Shown here: positions 1 to 8,432 of the stretch, piece after piece
Layout: each line of letters starts with the position of its first letter
Numbering within the stretch: position 1 is the first letter of the stretch
Assembly (NCBI GenBank): GCA_023404805.1
Contig: JAEYAL010000160.1
Span: forward strand, 1 to 23,213
Direction of reading: 5' to 3'
Source of the DNA: Actinomycetes bacterium
GTDB taxonomy: Bacteria > Actinomycetota > Thermoleophilia > Solirubrobacterales > Solirubrobacteraceae
Length of the DNA: 23,213 nucleotides
Notes under the pieces: generated by a model
Told to the model about the DNA's origin: nothing
The model's database searches: none
Seen by the model: the letters and a program-made list of their open reading frames with translations, nothing else
Program-made: the position numbers and the translations under genes

Positions 1-262
1 GCGCTGCGGCGACGCCGAGCGCGGCCCGGTCGACCGCATCCAGGCCGAGGCGCTCAGCCGCGAGCTCGAGCCGCCCGCCGGCGCTCAGGCCGCCGGCCTG
101 CTCGGCCAGCTCGCGGGCGAGGTCGTCCGAGACGTAGAGGCCGCGGAACGGGTCGACGGGATCTGGGTCGGCGTCGGCCACCAGGCGGACCGCCGCCTTG
201 ATGCGCTCCTCGAGCGCTGCGAACGCGTCGGCGCCCCGCGCCCCGGAGTCAGCTGGTGGCAT
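1..262 (-). CDS. eCIS-associated AAA+ ATPase, N-terminal fragment (cut by window edge)
   Basis: Reading the minus strand from the ATG at 262 gives 87 codons without a stop down to the window edge. After a short Gly/Ala/Asp-rich start and a helix (about residues 13-28) comes the stretch DPFRGLYVSDD (about residues 38-48). It is followed by a Leu/Ala/Arg-rich helical segment ending LAAERLGLDAVDRAALGVAAA. This is how I know the N-terminal region of the AAA+ ATPases encoded in extracellular contractile injection system loci to look, where DPFRGLY(I/V)S and a following RFGLsPFelDvLLLALAPELD-like segment are typical. The Walker motifs would lie beyond the window. The start overlaps the upstream DUF4157 gene by 14 bp, and GAGG lies about 9 bases upstream of the ATG, so translation is probably coupled. 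The expected role is remodelling or chaperoning in eCIS assembly or cargo handling in the cytoplasm. The family call rests on motif memory, because the catalytic domain is not visible. Confidence 0.75.
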   Translation of the reverse strand, partial: MPPADSGARGADAFAALEERIKAAVRLVADADPDPVDPFRGLYVSDDLARELAEQAGGLSAGGRLELAAERLGLDAVDRAALGVAAA

Positions 263-788
263 CGCGCGCGACCTCGTCGGCTTCGTGTTCGACGGCGTCG
301 CCGGGCTCGGAGACCGTCATCGGCCCGTCGGTCGGCACGCCGCGCTGCTGGGCGACGTGGGTCAGCTCGTGGGCGAGCAGCTCGATGCCGGCGCCGCTCG
401 ACGGCTGGTACTCGCCCGCGGCGAAGAACACGTCGGTGCCGGTCGTGAACGCCCGGGCTGCGACCGAGCGGGAGAGCTGGTCGGCGCGGGCGTCGCTGTG
501 GATGCGGACGTCCGACAGCGGGTCGCCGACGTGCGGCGAGACCTGGTCGCGGACGGCGTCCGGCAGCGCGTGGCCGCCACCGCGGGCCGCGCCGATCGCC
601 GAGACCACCGACGGGTGGACCGCCCCGCCGGGCAGCAGGCCGTCGCCGATGCGCCCGGCGGCTTCGGCCATCGCCTGGTTGCCGACGGGCAGCTGCTGCG
701 CCTGCTCCGGCGCCGCCTGCTCCTTCTCAGGAACCGGCGGCTCGTAGCCCTGCTCGCGCGCGTGGTCGTTGGTGCCGTGACCACCCAT
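249..788 (-). CDS. DUF4157 domain protein (eCIS-associated, HELTH zinc-metallopeptidase-like)
   Basis: This 179-residue protein has a charged, Gln/Pro-rich, probably disordered N-terminal third. A DUF4157 domain follows at about residues 75-149: it begins LPDAVRDQVSPHVG, has the DVRIHSDARADQLS and ARAFTTGTDVFFAAGEY blocks, and ends with AHELTHVAQQ. The HExxH motif (HELTH, residues 140-144) is the predicted zinc site. A short acidic tail carries VSEPGDAVEHEADEVA, a motif common in this family. DUF4157 proteins are recurrent neighbours of eCIS loci and are proposed cargo or cargo-targeting modules. This copy has no added toxin domain, and no signal peptide or membrane segment is seen. I prefer the ATG at 788 over an in-frame TTG at 851, because a TANNNT element (TACCGT, 802 to 797 on this strand) lies 8 bases before it, which suggests a nearly leaderless transcript. 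The ATPase gene follows with overlap. Confidence 0.85.
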   Translation of the reverse strand: MGGHGTNDHAREQGYEPPVPEKEQAAPEQAQQLPVGNQAMAEAAGRIGDGLLPGGAVHPSVVSAIGAARGGGHALPDAVRDQVSPHVGDPLSDVRIHSDARADQLSRSVAARAFTTGTDVFFAAGEYQPSSGAGIELLAHELTHVAQQRGVPTDGPMTVSEPGDAVEHEADEVARDATS

Positions 789-796
789 CGCAGCGG

Positions 797-826
797 ACGG
801 TACGCCGCGCGCGCGGCCGCGCACAA
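797..826 (-). promoter_or_regulatory. Candidate promoter of the DUF4157-ATPase genes
   Basis: On the minus strand TACCGT (802 to 797) matches the TANNNT -10 pattern and ends 8 bases before the ATG at 788. TTGTGC (826 to 821) is a weak -35 match at an 18-base spacing. The geometry would give a nearly leaderless mRNA. No Shine-Dalgarno sequence is visible, which fits. Confidence 0.4.
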
Positions 827-853
827 GGGGCTGGTGGCGCTGTGCCCGCAAGA

Positions 854-882
854 TTGCCCGAAGGGCCGCGGGGGCCTACCCT
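854..882 (+). promoter_or_regulatory. Candidate promoter of the DUF2277 gene (leaderless)
   Basis: TTGCCC (854-859) and TACCCT (877-882) are separated by exactly 17 bases. The -10 element ends 6 bases before the ATG at 889, so transcription should start at or next to the start codon. No ribosome binding site is visible. Confidence 0.5.
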
Positions 883-888
883 CGGGCC

Positions 889-1188
889 ATGTGCCGCAAC
901 ATCCGGGTTCTCAACAACTTCGAGCCGCCGGCGACCGGTGACGAGATCGAAGCCGCTGCCATCCAGTACGTGCGCAAGGTGAGCGGCTTCACCAAGCCGT
1001 CGCAGGCCAACCAGGAGGCGTTCGACGAGGCCGTCGCCGAGATCACGCAAGCGACGGCGGCGCTGCTCGACCGGCTCGTGACGAACGCGCCCCCGAAGGA
1101 CCGCGCTGTCGAGGCCGCCAAGGCCCGCGCCCGCGCGGCGAAGCGCTACGGCACCGCGCTCGACGCGGCGCAGCAGTCGGCCGCGTAG
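889..1188 (+). CDS. DUF2277 family protein
   Basis: This is a 99-residue cytoplasmic protein of unknown function. It opens with MCRNI followed by NNFEPPAT, then the conserved block YVRKVSGFTKPSQAN (residues 27-41) and a C-terminal helix with VEAAKARARAAKRYG. This matches the short DUF2277 family found in actinobacteria and some other bacteria, whose members are usually about 80-100 residues, so the gene looks complete. The start is supported by the family's N-terminal MCRNI signature and by a -10-like TACCCT just upstream that implies a leaderless transcript. It is divergent from the DUF4157-ATPase genes and followed by a hairpin, so it is probably transcribed alone. No catalytic motif is evident, and helical content seems high. 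Family membership is confident; the role is unknown. Confidence 0.85.
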   Translation: MCRNIRVLNNFEPPATGDEIEAAAIQYVRKVSGFTKPSQANQEAFDEAVAEITQATAALLDRLVTNAPPKDRAVEAAKARARAAKRYGTALDAAQQSAA

Positions 1189-1197
1189 CCGCCGGCG

Positions 1198-1211
1198 GCC
1201 CCGTTTGGGGC
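1198..1211 (+). terminator. Hairpin after the DUF2277 gene
   Basis: GCCCC-GTTT-GGGGC is a perfect 5-bp stem with a 4-base loop, starting 9 bases after the stop codon. A second small hairpin (CGCCC-AC-GGGCG) follows within 10 bases. There is no T-run, as is common in GC-rich genomes, so termination is plausible but not certain. Confidence 0.45.
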
Positions 1212-1294
1212 TGTTCGCCCACGGGCGACCACCCGCGCAGGGCGCCGAATTCGGGTGCAGGTCGTCTGGCCTTGGCCAAGAACTTCGACCATCT

Positions 1295-1336
1295 GTCCAG
1301 CATTGGACCGCGTTTCGGCGCGCAAACGCAAGTTTC
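1295..1336 (+). promoter_or_regulatory. Palindrome pair upstream of the importer operon
   Basis: Two palindromes lie almost back to back: GTCCA-GCAT-TGGAC (1295-1308) and GCGTTT-8 bases-AAACGC (1310-1329). The second overlaps GCAAACGCAAGTTTC (1322-1336), which nearly recurs at 21663-21678. A similar pair lies upstream of the giant gene. They could be operators or members of a dispersed repeat. The surrounding gap 1189-1537 shows no convincing gene. It has a TTGACC (1357-1362) but no matching -10, and a lone TACGGT (1459-1464), so the operon promoter is not pinned down. Confidence 0.4.
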
Positions 1337-1537
1337 CGCCCACGATCAGCGCATGGTTGACCACTTAAAAGCGCTGCAAATCAGCGGTTTTGCCGGGCTG
1401 CTGGCCTGTCCAAACCAGTTGGGCCCCGTGTCCAGGGTTTCTCCGCGGCATCACGGTGTACGGTGGCGCCACCGGTGCGTGGCCCCCGCCCCCACCGCGT
1501 CTCCGACCGGTCCCAGAGGCCAGAGGTAACAACTCAG

Positions 1538-3208
1538 ATGACGCGATCACGGATCACCGCAGCGCTCATGGCGCTGTCAGCGACGGCGGTGCTGGCCGCC
1601 GGCTGCGGCGACGATGAGAAGGACACCGGGGGCGGTGGTTCCGGCACCCCCGCGGCCGAGGTCAAGCCTGGCGGCAACTTCACCGGCTACTACACGTCGT
1701 TCCCCGACTACATGGACCCGGCCCTGTCGTACACGCAGGAAGGCTGGACCTCCCTGTGGACGGCGTACACACCGCTGCTCACCTACAAGCACGCTGAAGG
1801 CGCCGACGGCGCGACGCTGGTCCCGGGCCTCGCTGAGGACATGCCGGAGATCAGCGACGACGGCCTGACGTACAAGCTCAAGCTCCGCGAGGGCCTGAAG
1901 TACTCCGACGGCTCGCCGGTCAAGGCCAACGACTTCGAGCACACGATCAAGCGCGTGCTCAACCTCGAGTCGGGCGGCTCCGCGTTCTACTCCGTCATCG
2001 AAGGCGCTGAGAAGTACCAGGCCGACGGCAAGTCGTCCGCCGACATCTCCGGCATCACCGCCGACGACGCGACGGGCGAGATCACGATCAAGCTGACGAA
2101 GAAGGACGGCTCGTTCAACTTCTACCTGGCGATGAACTTCGCCGGGCTCGTTCCGGGCGACACGAAGTTCGAGAACCTGACGAAGACCCCGCCCCCCGGC
2201 GTCGGCCCGTTCGTCGTCGAGGACGTCGAACCTGGCCGCCGCTTCTCGCTCGTGAAGAACAAGAACTTCACGCCGCTGCCTGAAACGCCGGAGGCCAAGG
2301 CCGACCGCATCGACATCTCGGTGAACAAGAACCTCCGCAGCCAGTCGCAGGACGTCGTCGCCAACAAGGTCGACTGGCTCCAGGACCCGCCCGCAGCCGA
2401 CCAGATCCGCACGCTGAAGGACTCGATCCCGGACCGCTACAAGGAGTACGTCACGAACTCGACGTACTACTTCTTCCTGAACCTCCAGGAGAAGCCCTTC
2501 GACAACGAGAAGGCCCGCGCCGCCGTGGCGACCGCGGTCGACGAGCGCGCGCTGGCCCGCATCTTCGGCGGCCTGCTGGCCCCGAGCTGCAACTTCCTGC
2601 CGCCGGGCATGGCTGGCTTTGAAAAGGTCGATCCGTGCCCGTGGGGCGACCCGAACGCCGCACCGGACCTCGCGAAGGCCAAGCAGCTCGTGCAGGAGTC
2701 CGGCACCGCGGGCCAAGAGGTCACGGTCTTCGGCAACGACGAGGAGCCGTCCAAGCCGGTCGCCGAGTACCTGGCTGACGTCCTGAACCAGATCGGCTAC
2801 AAGGCCAAGCCGCGCATCGTCGAGGGCTCGGTCTACTTCCAGACGATCGGCAACCAGAAGACGAAGGCGCAGACCGGCTTCGCGAACTGGTTCCAGGACT
2901 ACCCGGCCCCGTCGAACTTCCTGTTCCTCGTGGACGGCGCGTCGATCCAGCCCACGAACAACCAGAACTTCGGCAACGTCGACGATCCGGAGATCAACAA
3001 GCTCATCAAGACGGCGAACGAGAACCCGGATGTGGAGGCGGCTGCGGCCGACTACGCGGCGGTCGACCGCAAGCTCGTCGAGAAGGCGTTCGTGGTGCCG
3101 TACGGCAACCGCAAGCTGACGAAGATCACCTCGGAGCGCGTGGCATTCGACGGCCTGCTGTTCCATCCGGTCTACTCGGCCGACCTGACCACGCTGGGCG
3201 CCAAGTAG
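1538..3208 (+). CDS. ABC transporter substrate-binding lipoprotein, family 5 (peptide/nickel type)
   Basis: This 556-residue extracytoplasmic solute-binding protein delivers ligand to the permeases encoded next. The N-terminus (MTRSRITAALMALSATAVLAAGC) is a lipoprotein signal with Cys23 as the lipidated residue; a Gly/Ser-rich tether follows. The body has family 5 (DppA/OppA-type) hallmarks: a TPLLTY segment, LVPGLAEDM, then DDGLTYKLKLREGLKYSDGSPVKANDFEHTIKR, which resembles the family's W.FhLR.gvkFhdG.p..A.Dv motif. The ATG at 1538 is chosen over an upstream in-frame ATG at 1463 because it begins the signal peptide and has AGAGGT 10 bases upstream. Length is normal for the family. The ligand cannot be read from sequence: di/oligopeptides, nickel chelates, opines and sugars are all known for the family. 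It is the first of five tightly packed genes, and the next starts 9 bases after its stop. Confidence 0.9.
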   Translation: MTRSRITAALMALSATAVLAAGCGDDEKDTGGGGSGTPAAEVKPGGNFTGYYTSFPDYMDPALSYTQEGWTSLWTAYTPLLTYKHAEGADGATLVPGLAEDMPEISDDGLTYKLKLREGLKYSDGSPVKANDFEHTIKRVLNLESGGSAFYSVIEGAEKYQADGKSSADISGITADDATGEITIKLTKKDGSFNFYLAMNFAGLVPGDTKFENLTKTPPPGVGPFVVEDVEPGRRFSLVKNKNFTPLPETPEAKADRIDISVNKNLRSQSQDVVANKVDWLQDPPAADQIRTLKDSIPDRYKEYVTNSTYYFFLNLQEKPFDNEKARAAVATAVDERALARIFGGLLAPSCNFLPPGMAGFEKVDPCPWGDPNAAPDLAKAKQLVQESGTAGQEVTVFGNDEEPSKPVAEYLADVLNQIGYKAKPRIVEGSVYFQTIGNQKTKAQTGFANWFQDYPAPSNFLFLVDGASIQPTNNQNFGNVDDPEINKLIKTANENPDVEAAAADYAAVDRKLVEKAFVVPYGNRKLTKITSERVAFDGLLFHPVYSADLTTLGAK

Positions 3209-3217
3209 CCACCCAGC

Positions 3218-4267
3218 ATGGCCGGAGCTGACGCTACGGCTGGTGCCGCCCCTGCTGGGGTGGCACCAGCCGACGCTCCACCCGCAGTCGCGACGTCGTC
3301 GGCGCCGCTGCGCGTCGCGCTGCGGGCCATCCGGCGGAGCAAGGTCGCGCTCGCCTCGGTGGCGGTGTTCTTCGTGATCCTGCTGGCGAGCCTGGCGGCG
3401 CCGCTGTACGCCGACCACGTCGCGGGGACCGGCCCGTCGACGAACCACCTCACCGACCAGATCGAGCAGGATGGCAAGAAGGTCGATGTCGTCTCGCTCG
3501 ACGGCATCCCGATCGGCCCGACGTTCCAGAGGAAGTTCTTCCTCGGCGCCGACAAGAGCGGCCGCGACCTGATGGTGCGCTTGCTGTACGGCGGCCGCAA
3601 CTCGCTCTTCATCGCGTTCGTCGCGATGTCGCTGTGCCTCTTCCTCGGCGGCGTGCTCGGCATCCTCGCGGGCTTCTTCCGCGGCTGGGTCGACGCCGTC
3701 ATCTCGCGGGGGCTCGACGTCCTGTGGGCGACTCCCGTGCTCCTGCTCGGCATCGCGCTGGGCGTCGCGACCGCGCTCGGCGGCCTCGACATCGGCCCGA
3801 TCGAGATCGCCGGCGACTCCCTGTGGCTGCCAGCGCTGATCATCGGCGTCGTCAACATCGTCTATGTGGCGCGGCCGATCCGCGGCGCCGTGCTGTCGCT
3901 GCGCGAGCGGCCGTTCGTCGAAGCCGCCCGCTCGCAGGGCTTCGGCTCGGGGCGCATCATGCGCCGCGAGATCCTGCCCAACTTGATGACGAGCTTCCTC
4001 GTCCTCGGCCCGATCGTGATCGCGCAGACCGTCGCGTACGAGGCGGCGCTGTCGTTCCTCGGCGCGGGCGTGCAGAGCCCGAACTCGTCGTGGGGCACGC
4101 TCATCGCCGAAGGCACCGAGGTCATCGTCTCGGCGCCGCACCTCACGCTCGTGACCGGTGCGGTGCTCGCCGCCACGGTGCTCTCGCTGAACCTTGTCGG
4201 CGACACCGTCCGCGAGGCGCTCGATCCGCGCGGCGTTGTCACTACGACTGAGGCGCCGGGCCGATGA
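3218..4267 (+). CDS. ABC transporter permease, DppC/OppC type
   Basis: This 349-residue inner-membrane permease is one half of the translocation channel. An Ala/Pro-rich N-terminal extension of about 30 residues precedes TM1 (about 43-64). A periplasmic region leads into FLGADKSGRDLMVRLLYGGRNSL, the DppC/OppC signature (consensus lGTDelGRDvlSRllyGaR.SL). The membrane domain follows, with the coupling-helix EAA motif at about residue 235 (EAARSQGFGSGRIMRREILPN) and the family's typical ending, GDtvReaLDPR. The ATG is accepted although no strong ribosome site is seen. Its stop overlaps the next start as ATGA (4264-4267), implying translational coupling. The C-type permease precedes the B-type permease here, whereas B before C is the more familiar order. 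The D- and F-type ATPases downstream are its expected partners. Confidence 0.92.
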   Translation: MAGADATAGAAPAGVAPADAPPAVATSSAPLRVALRAIRRSKVALASVAVFFVILLASLAAPLYADHVAGTGPSTNHLTDQIEQDGKKVDVVSLDGIPIGPTFQRKFFLGADKSGRDLMVRLLYGGRNSLFIAFVAMSLCLFLGGVLGILAGFFRGWVDAVISRGLDVLWATPVLLLGIALGVATALGGLDIGPIEIAGDSLWLPALIIGVVNIVYVARPIRGAVLSLRERPFVEAARSQGFGSGRIMRREILPNLMTSFLVLGPIVIAQTVAYEAALSFLGAGVQSPNSSWGTLIAEGTEVIVSAPHLTLVTGAVLAATVLSLNLVGDTVREALDPRGVVTTTEAPGR

Positions 4268-5204
4268 TCGTCTTCATCATCAAGCGGCTGGCGGCGATGG
4301 TGCTCGTGCTGTTCGCCGTGTCGGTGCTCGTCTTCACCATCTTCAACGTGATCCCGGGCGACGACCCGGCCGTGCGCATGGCGGGCAAGAACCCGACGGA
4401 GACGCAGATCGAAGCGATCCGCAAGGAGTGGGGCTTCGACAAGTCCGTGCCCGTGCAGTACGTGACGACGATGAAGAAGGTCTTCAGCGGCGACCTCATC
4501 TCGTACTCCACGCGCGAGAACGTCGTCGACCGCATCGTCGAAGGCATCCCGCGCACCGTGGCGCTCACCATCGGCGCGGCGATCCTGATGCTGCTCGGCG
4601 GCGTGCTGCTCGGCGTCTTCAGCGCCCTGAGACCCAACTCCGCCGCCGACCGCACGATCAACGGCGTGGCCGTCGTCGGCATCTCGCTGCCCGTGATGTG
4701 GCTCGGCAGCGTCGTCGCGTATTACGGCTCGCAGCTCGGGCTCGTGCCCAACGGCGGCTACGTCGAGATCTCCGAAGGCGGCTTCGGCCAGTGGTTCTGG
4801 CACCTGATCGCGCCGTGGACGGTGCTGTCGATCCTCTTCGTCGGGATCTACTCGCGCGTGCTGCGCGGAGACATGGTCGAGACGCTGCGCTCCGACCACG
4901 TGCGGACGGCGCGCGCCAAGGGCCTGCCGGAGCGGGCCGTGATCAGCCGCCACGGGCTGCGGCTCGCGCTGATCCCGATGCTGACGCTCTGGGGGCTCGA
5001 CGTCGGCCTGCTGCTCGGCGGCGGCGCCGTGATCACCGAAAGCGTCTTCAACCTCGATGGCGTCGGCGCGTACTTCGCGGACTCCGTCGGCACGCTGGAT
5101 GTGCCACCGGTCCTCGCGATCACGCTGTTCGGCGCGACGGTGATCGTGGTGCTGAACGCGATCATCGACATCCTCTACGCCTTCCTCGACCCCAGGATCC
5201 GCCG

Positions 5205-5208
<4 letters not shown>
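4264..5208 (+). CDS. ABC transporter permease, DppB/OppB type
   Basis: This 314-residue inner-membrane permease is the second half of the channel. The N-terminal TM segment (about 7-30) runs into the conserved NVIPGDDPAVRMAG block, followed by a helical periplasmic segment (TETQIEAIRKEWGFDKSVPVQY) that matches DppB proteins. Further TM segments follow, with the coupling motif VRTARAKGLPERAVISRHGL starting near residue 213 and the family's closing block DGVGAYFADSV...FLDPRIRR. Unlike many DppB proteins, it has an extra loop around residues 160-180 (GLVPNGGYVEISEGGFGQ). The start overlaps the preceding stop (ATGA), and its own TGA overlaps the GTG of the next gene (GTGA, 5205-5208). It should pair with the C-type permease. 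Confidence 0.92.
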
Positions 5209-7416
<2,208 letters not shown>

Positions 7417-7427
7417 CGCGTGGCCCA

Positions 7428-7433
7428 TAGGCT
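7428..7433 (+). promoter_or_regulatory. Candidate -10 element for the cupin gene
   Basis: TAGGCT fits TANNNT and ends 8 bases before the ATG at 7442, so the transcript would be leaderless or nearly so. No good -35 is visible at 17-18 bases. The cupin gene could instead be read through from the importer operon, which ends 25 bases upstream. Confidence 0.35.
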
Positions 7434-7441
7434 GGCTCCCT

Positions 7442-7942
7442 ATGAGCACCCCGCAGCCGTGGTACGTCGTCAACGTCGCGGACGCTCCGACCGTCCGGCA
7501 TCCCGTCGCGGGGACGTGGACGCGCTTTGAGCAGCCCGGCAGCCCGTTCCAGGAGGTGGGCGTGAACCTGCGCGTGCTGGAGCCCGGGCAGCCGAGCACG
7601 ATCTTCCACGCGGAGAACAGCGAGGAGCACTTCCTCGTGCTCAGCGGGCGGTGCCTGGCCATCATCGGCGGCACCGAGCGCGAGCTGGGCCCGTGGGACT
7701 TCTTGCATGTGCCGCCGGGCGTGCCGCACACGTTCGTGGGCGCGGGGGAGGGGCCGTGCGCGATCCTCATGATGGGGGCGCGTCACTCCGACATGCGCTC
7801 GTTCTACCCGGTCAGCGAACTGGCGGCCAAGCACGGGGCGTCGTCGGCGGAGCCGACCGAATCGACCGAGACCGCCTACGCCGGCTGGGCCGGGCACACG
7901 CTCGAGCCAGCCGAACTGGACTGGCCGCTGCGGCCTGAGTAG
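7442..7942 (+). CDS. Small cupin domain protein
   Basis: This 166-residue single-domain cupin is probably cytoplasmic. Cupin motif 1 lies at about residues 49-70 (PGQPSTIFH..NSEEHFLVLSGR), with His56, Glu62 and His63 as candidate metal ligands. Motif 2 lies at about 83-97 (GPWDFLHVPPGVPHTF), with His96 as a further ligand. A C-terminal extension of about 50 residues (FYPVSELAAKHG onward, ending in acidic and aromatic residues) resembles that of other actinobacterial cupin_2 proteins. The barrel could bind a small ligand or act as a metal-dependent enzyme; sequence alone does not say which. It follows the importer operon by 25 bases on the same strand and may be co-transcribed, but a separate -10-like TAGGCT suggests its own start. 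Confidence 0.85.
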   Translation: MSTPQPWYVVNVADAPTVRHPVAGTWTRFEQPGSPFQEVGVNLRVLEPGQPSTIFHAENSEEHFLVLSGRCLAIIGGTERELGPWDFLHVPPGVPHTFVGAGEGPCAILMMGARHSDMRSFYPVSELAAKHGASSAEPTESTETAYAGWAGHTLEPAELDWPLRPE

Positions 7943-7962
7943 CGCCGCGCTAGCGGTGGCGC
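7942..7962 (+). terminator. Possible hairpin at the end of the cupin gene
   Basis: GCGCC (7942-7946) can pair with GGCGC (7958-7962), with GCTAGC inside the loop. It begins at the last base of the stop codon. The stem is short and there is no T-run, so this is a weak terminator call. Confidence 0.25.
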
Positions 7963-8028
7963 CTGAGTCGTTTGCGGGCGGCGTCCTCGCGGTTTTGCCG
8001 GCGGTGCCATCGCCGCTTCGGCGGTGCT

Positions 8029-8086
8029 TGGGACGTTCTCGTCATGGCTGGTGTCCTATGCCGTGCCAAACCTGACGAGAACCTCG
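8029..8086 (+). repeat. 58-bp repeat, copy 1, with internal inverted repeat
   Basis: These 58 bases recur without any difference at 8102-8159 (period 73). Inside, GTTCTCGTCA (8035-8044) and TGACGAGAAC (8073-8082) form perfect 10-bp arms around a 28-base loop. The element lies in the gene-free 7943-8432 gap. It looks like a REP-type or mobile palindromic element, or a pair of regulatory hairpins; the family is not recognised. Confidence 0.85.
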
Positions 8087-8101
8087 GCGGGCCTGGGGCA
8101 C

Positions 8102-8159
8102 TGGGACGTTCTCGTCATGGCTGGTGTCCTATGCCGTGCCAAACCTGACGAGAACCTCG
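8102..8159 (+). repeat. 58-bp repeat, copy 2, with internal inverted repeat
   Basis: Identical to 8029-8086, with the same 10-bp arms at 8108-8117 and 8146-8155. Fifteen unrelated bases (8087-8101) separate the copies. Perfect identity suggests recent duplication or gene conversion. Two copies alone do not make a CRISPR array. Confidence 0.85.
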
Positions 8160-8212
8160 CGCTCGCGGTGTCCCGCCGCCGCCAGCGGCTGCGTCGCCAT
8201 AGAGCGCACTGC

Positions 8213-8331
8213 CCGGGCAAACCCGGTCATACCTCCGTCCAGCCTGGACGTCACCGCTCAACGGCACGGAGCGTTGAGGCGGAGCGTCCAACTTGGACGT
8301 TCTCCCAGCGTTTGGCGTGCAAACGCGCTGG
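8213..8331 (+). repeat. Cluster of five consecutive palindromes upstream of the giant gene
   Basis: In order: CCGGG-CAAA-CCCGG (8213-8226); CGTCCAG-C-CTGGACG (8236-8250); CTCAACG-8 bases-CGTTGAG (8257-8278, extendable to a 10-bp stem with one bulge); CGTCCAA-C-TTGGACG (8285-8299); and GCGTTTG-GCGTG-CAAACGC (8308-8326, extendable to 8305-8331 with a 2-base bulge). The second and fourth are near-copies 49 bases apart. They may be operators, a structured RNA leader, or a repeat cluster. The following bases to 8432 show no clear -10 or Shine-Dalgarno sequence. Confidence 0.65.
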
Positions 8332-8432
8332 TCCACGGGCTTCAACACCCCGAGAACTAGCGATTTACGAAGAACTGGGCGGGTCGTCCACACCGGGTCC
8401 CTACTTCAGAACCATTTACTGAACACCGATTC

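Noticed and set aside
198..941. 247-codon plus-strand frame opposite the DUF4157 gene
   Set aside because: It is a shadow of the DUF4157 gene, rich in Arg/Val/Gly/Ala, and runs through the divergent promoter region.
1272..1529. 85-codon frame in the gap before the importer operon
   Set aside because: It would start at TTG, has no ribosome site, overlaps the palindromes and resembles no protein I know.
1463..1537. Upstream in-frame start for the substrate-binding protein
   Set aside because: It would put 25 Pro/Arg-rich residues before an otherwise perfect lipoprotein signal peptide. The ATG at 1538 has AGAGGT at a good distance.
4194..5204. Extension of the D-type ATPase frame upstream
   Set aside because: This part is out-of-frame text of the B-type permease. 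The GTG at 5205 begins the recognisable ATPase sequence and overlaps the permease stop.
8029..8159. CRISPR array
   Set aside because: There are only two repeats of 58 bp with a 15-base spacer and no cas genes. The repeat is too long and the spacer too short.
8024..8422. 132-codon plus-strand frame over the 58-bp repeats and palindromes
   Set aside because: It duplicates its own peptide only because the DNA repeat does, shows no domain, and the region is better explained as structured non-coding DNA.
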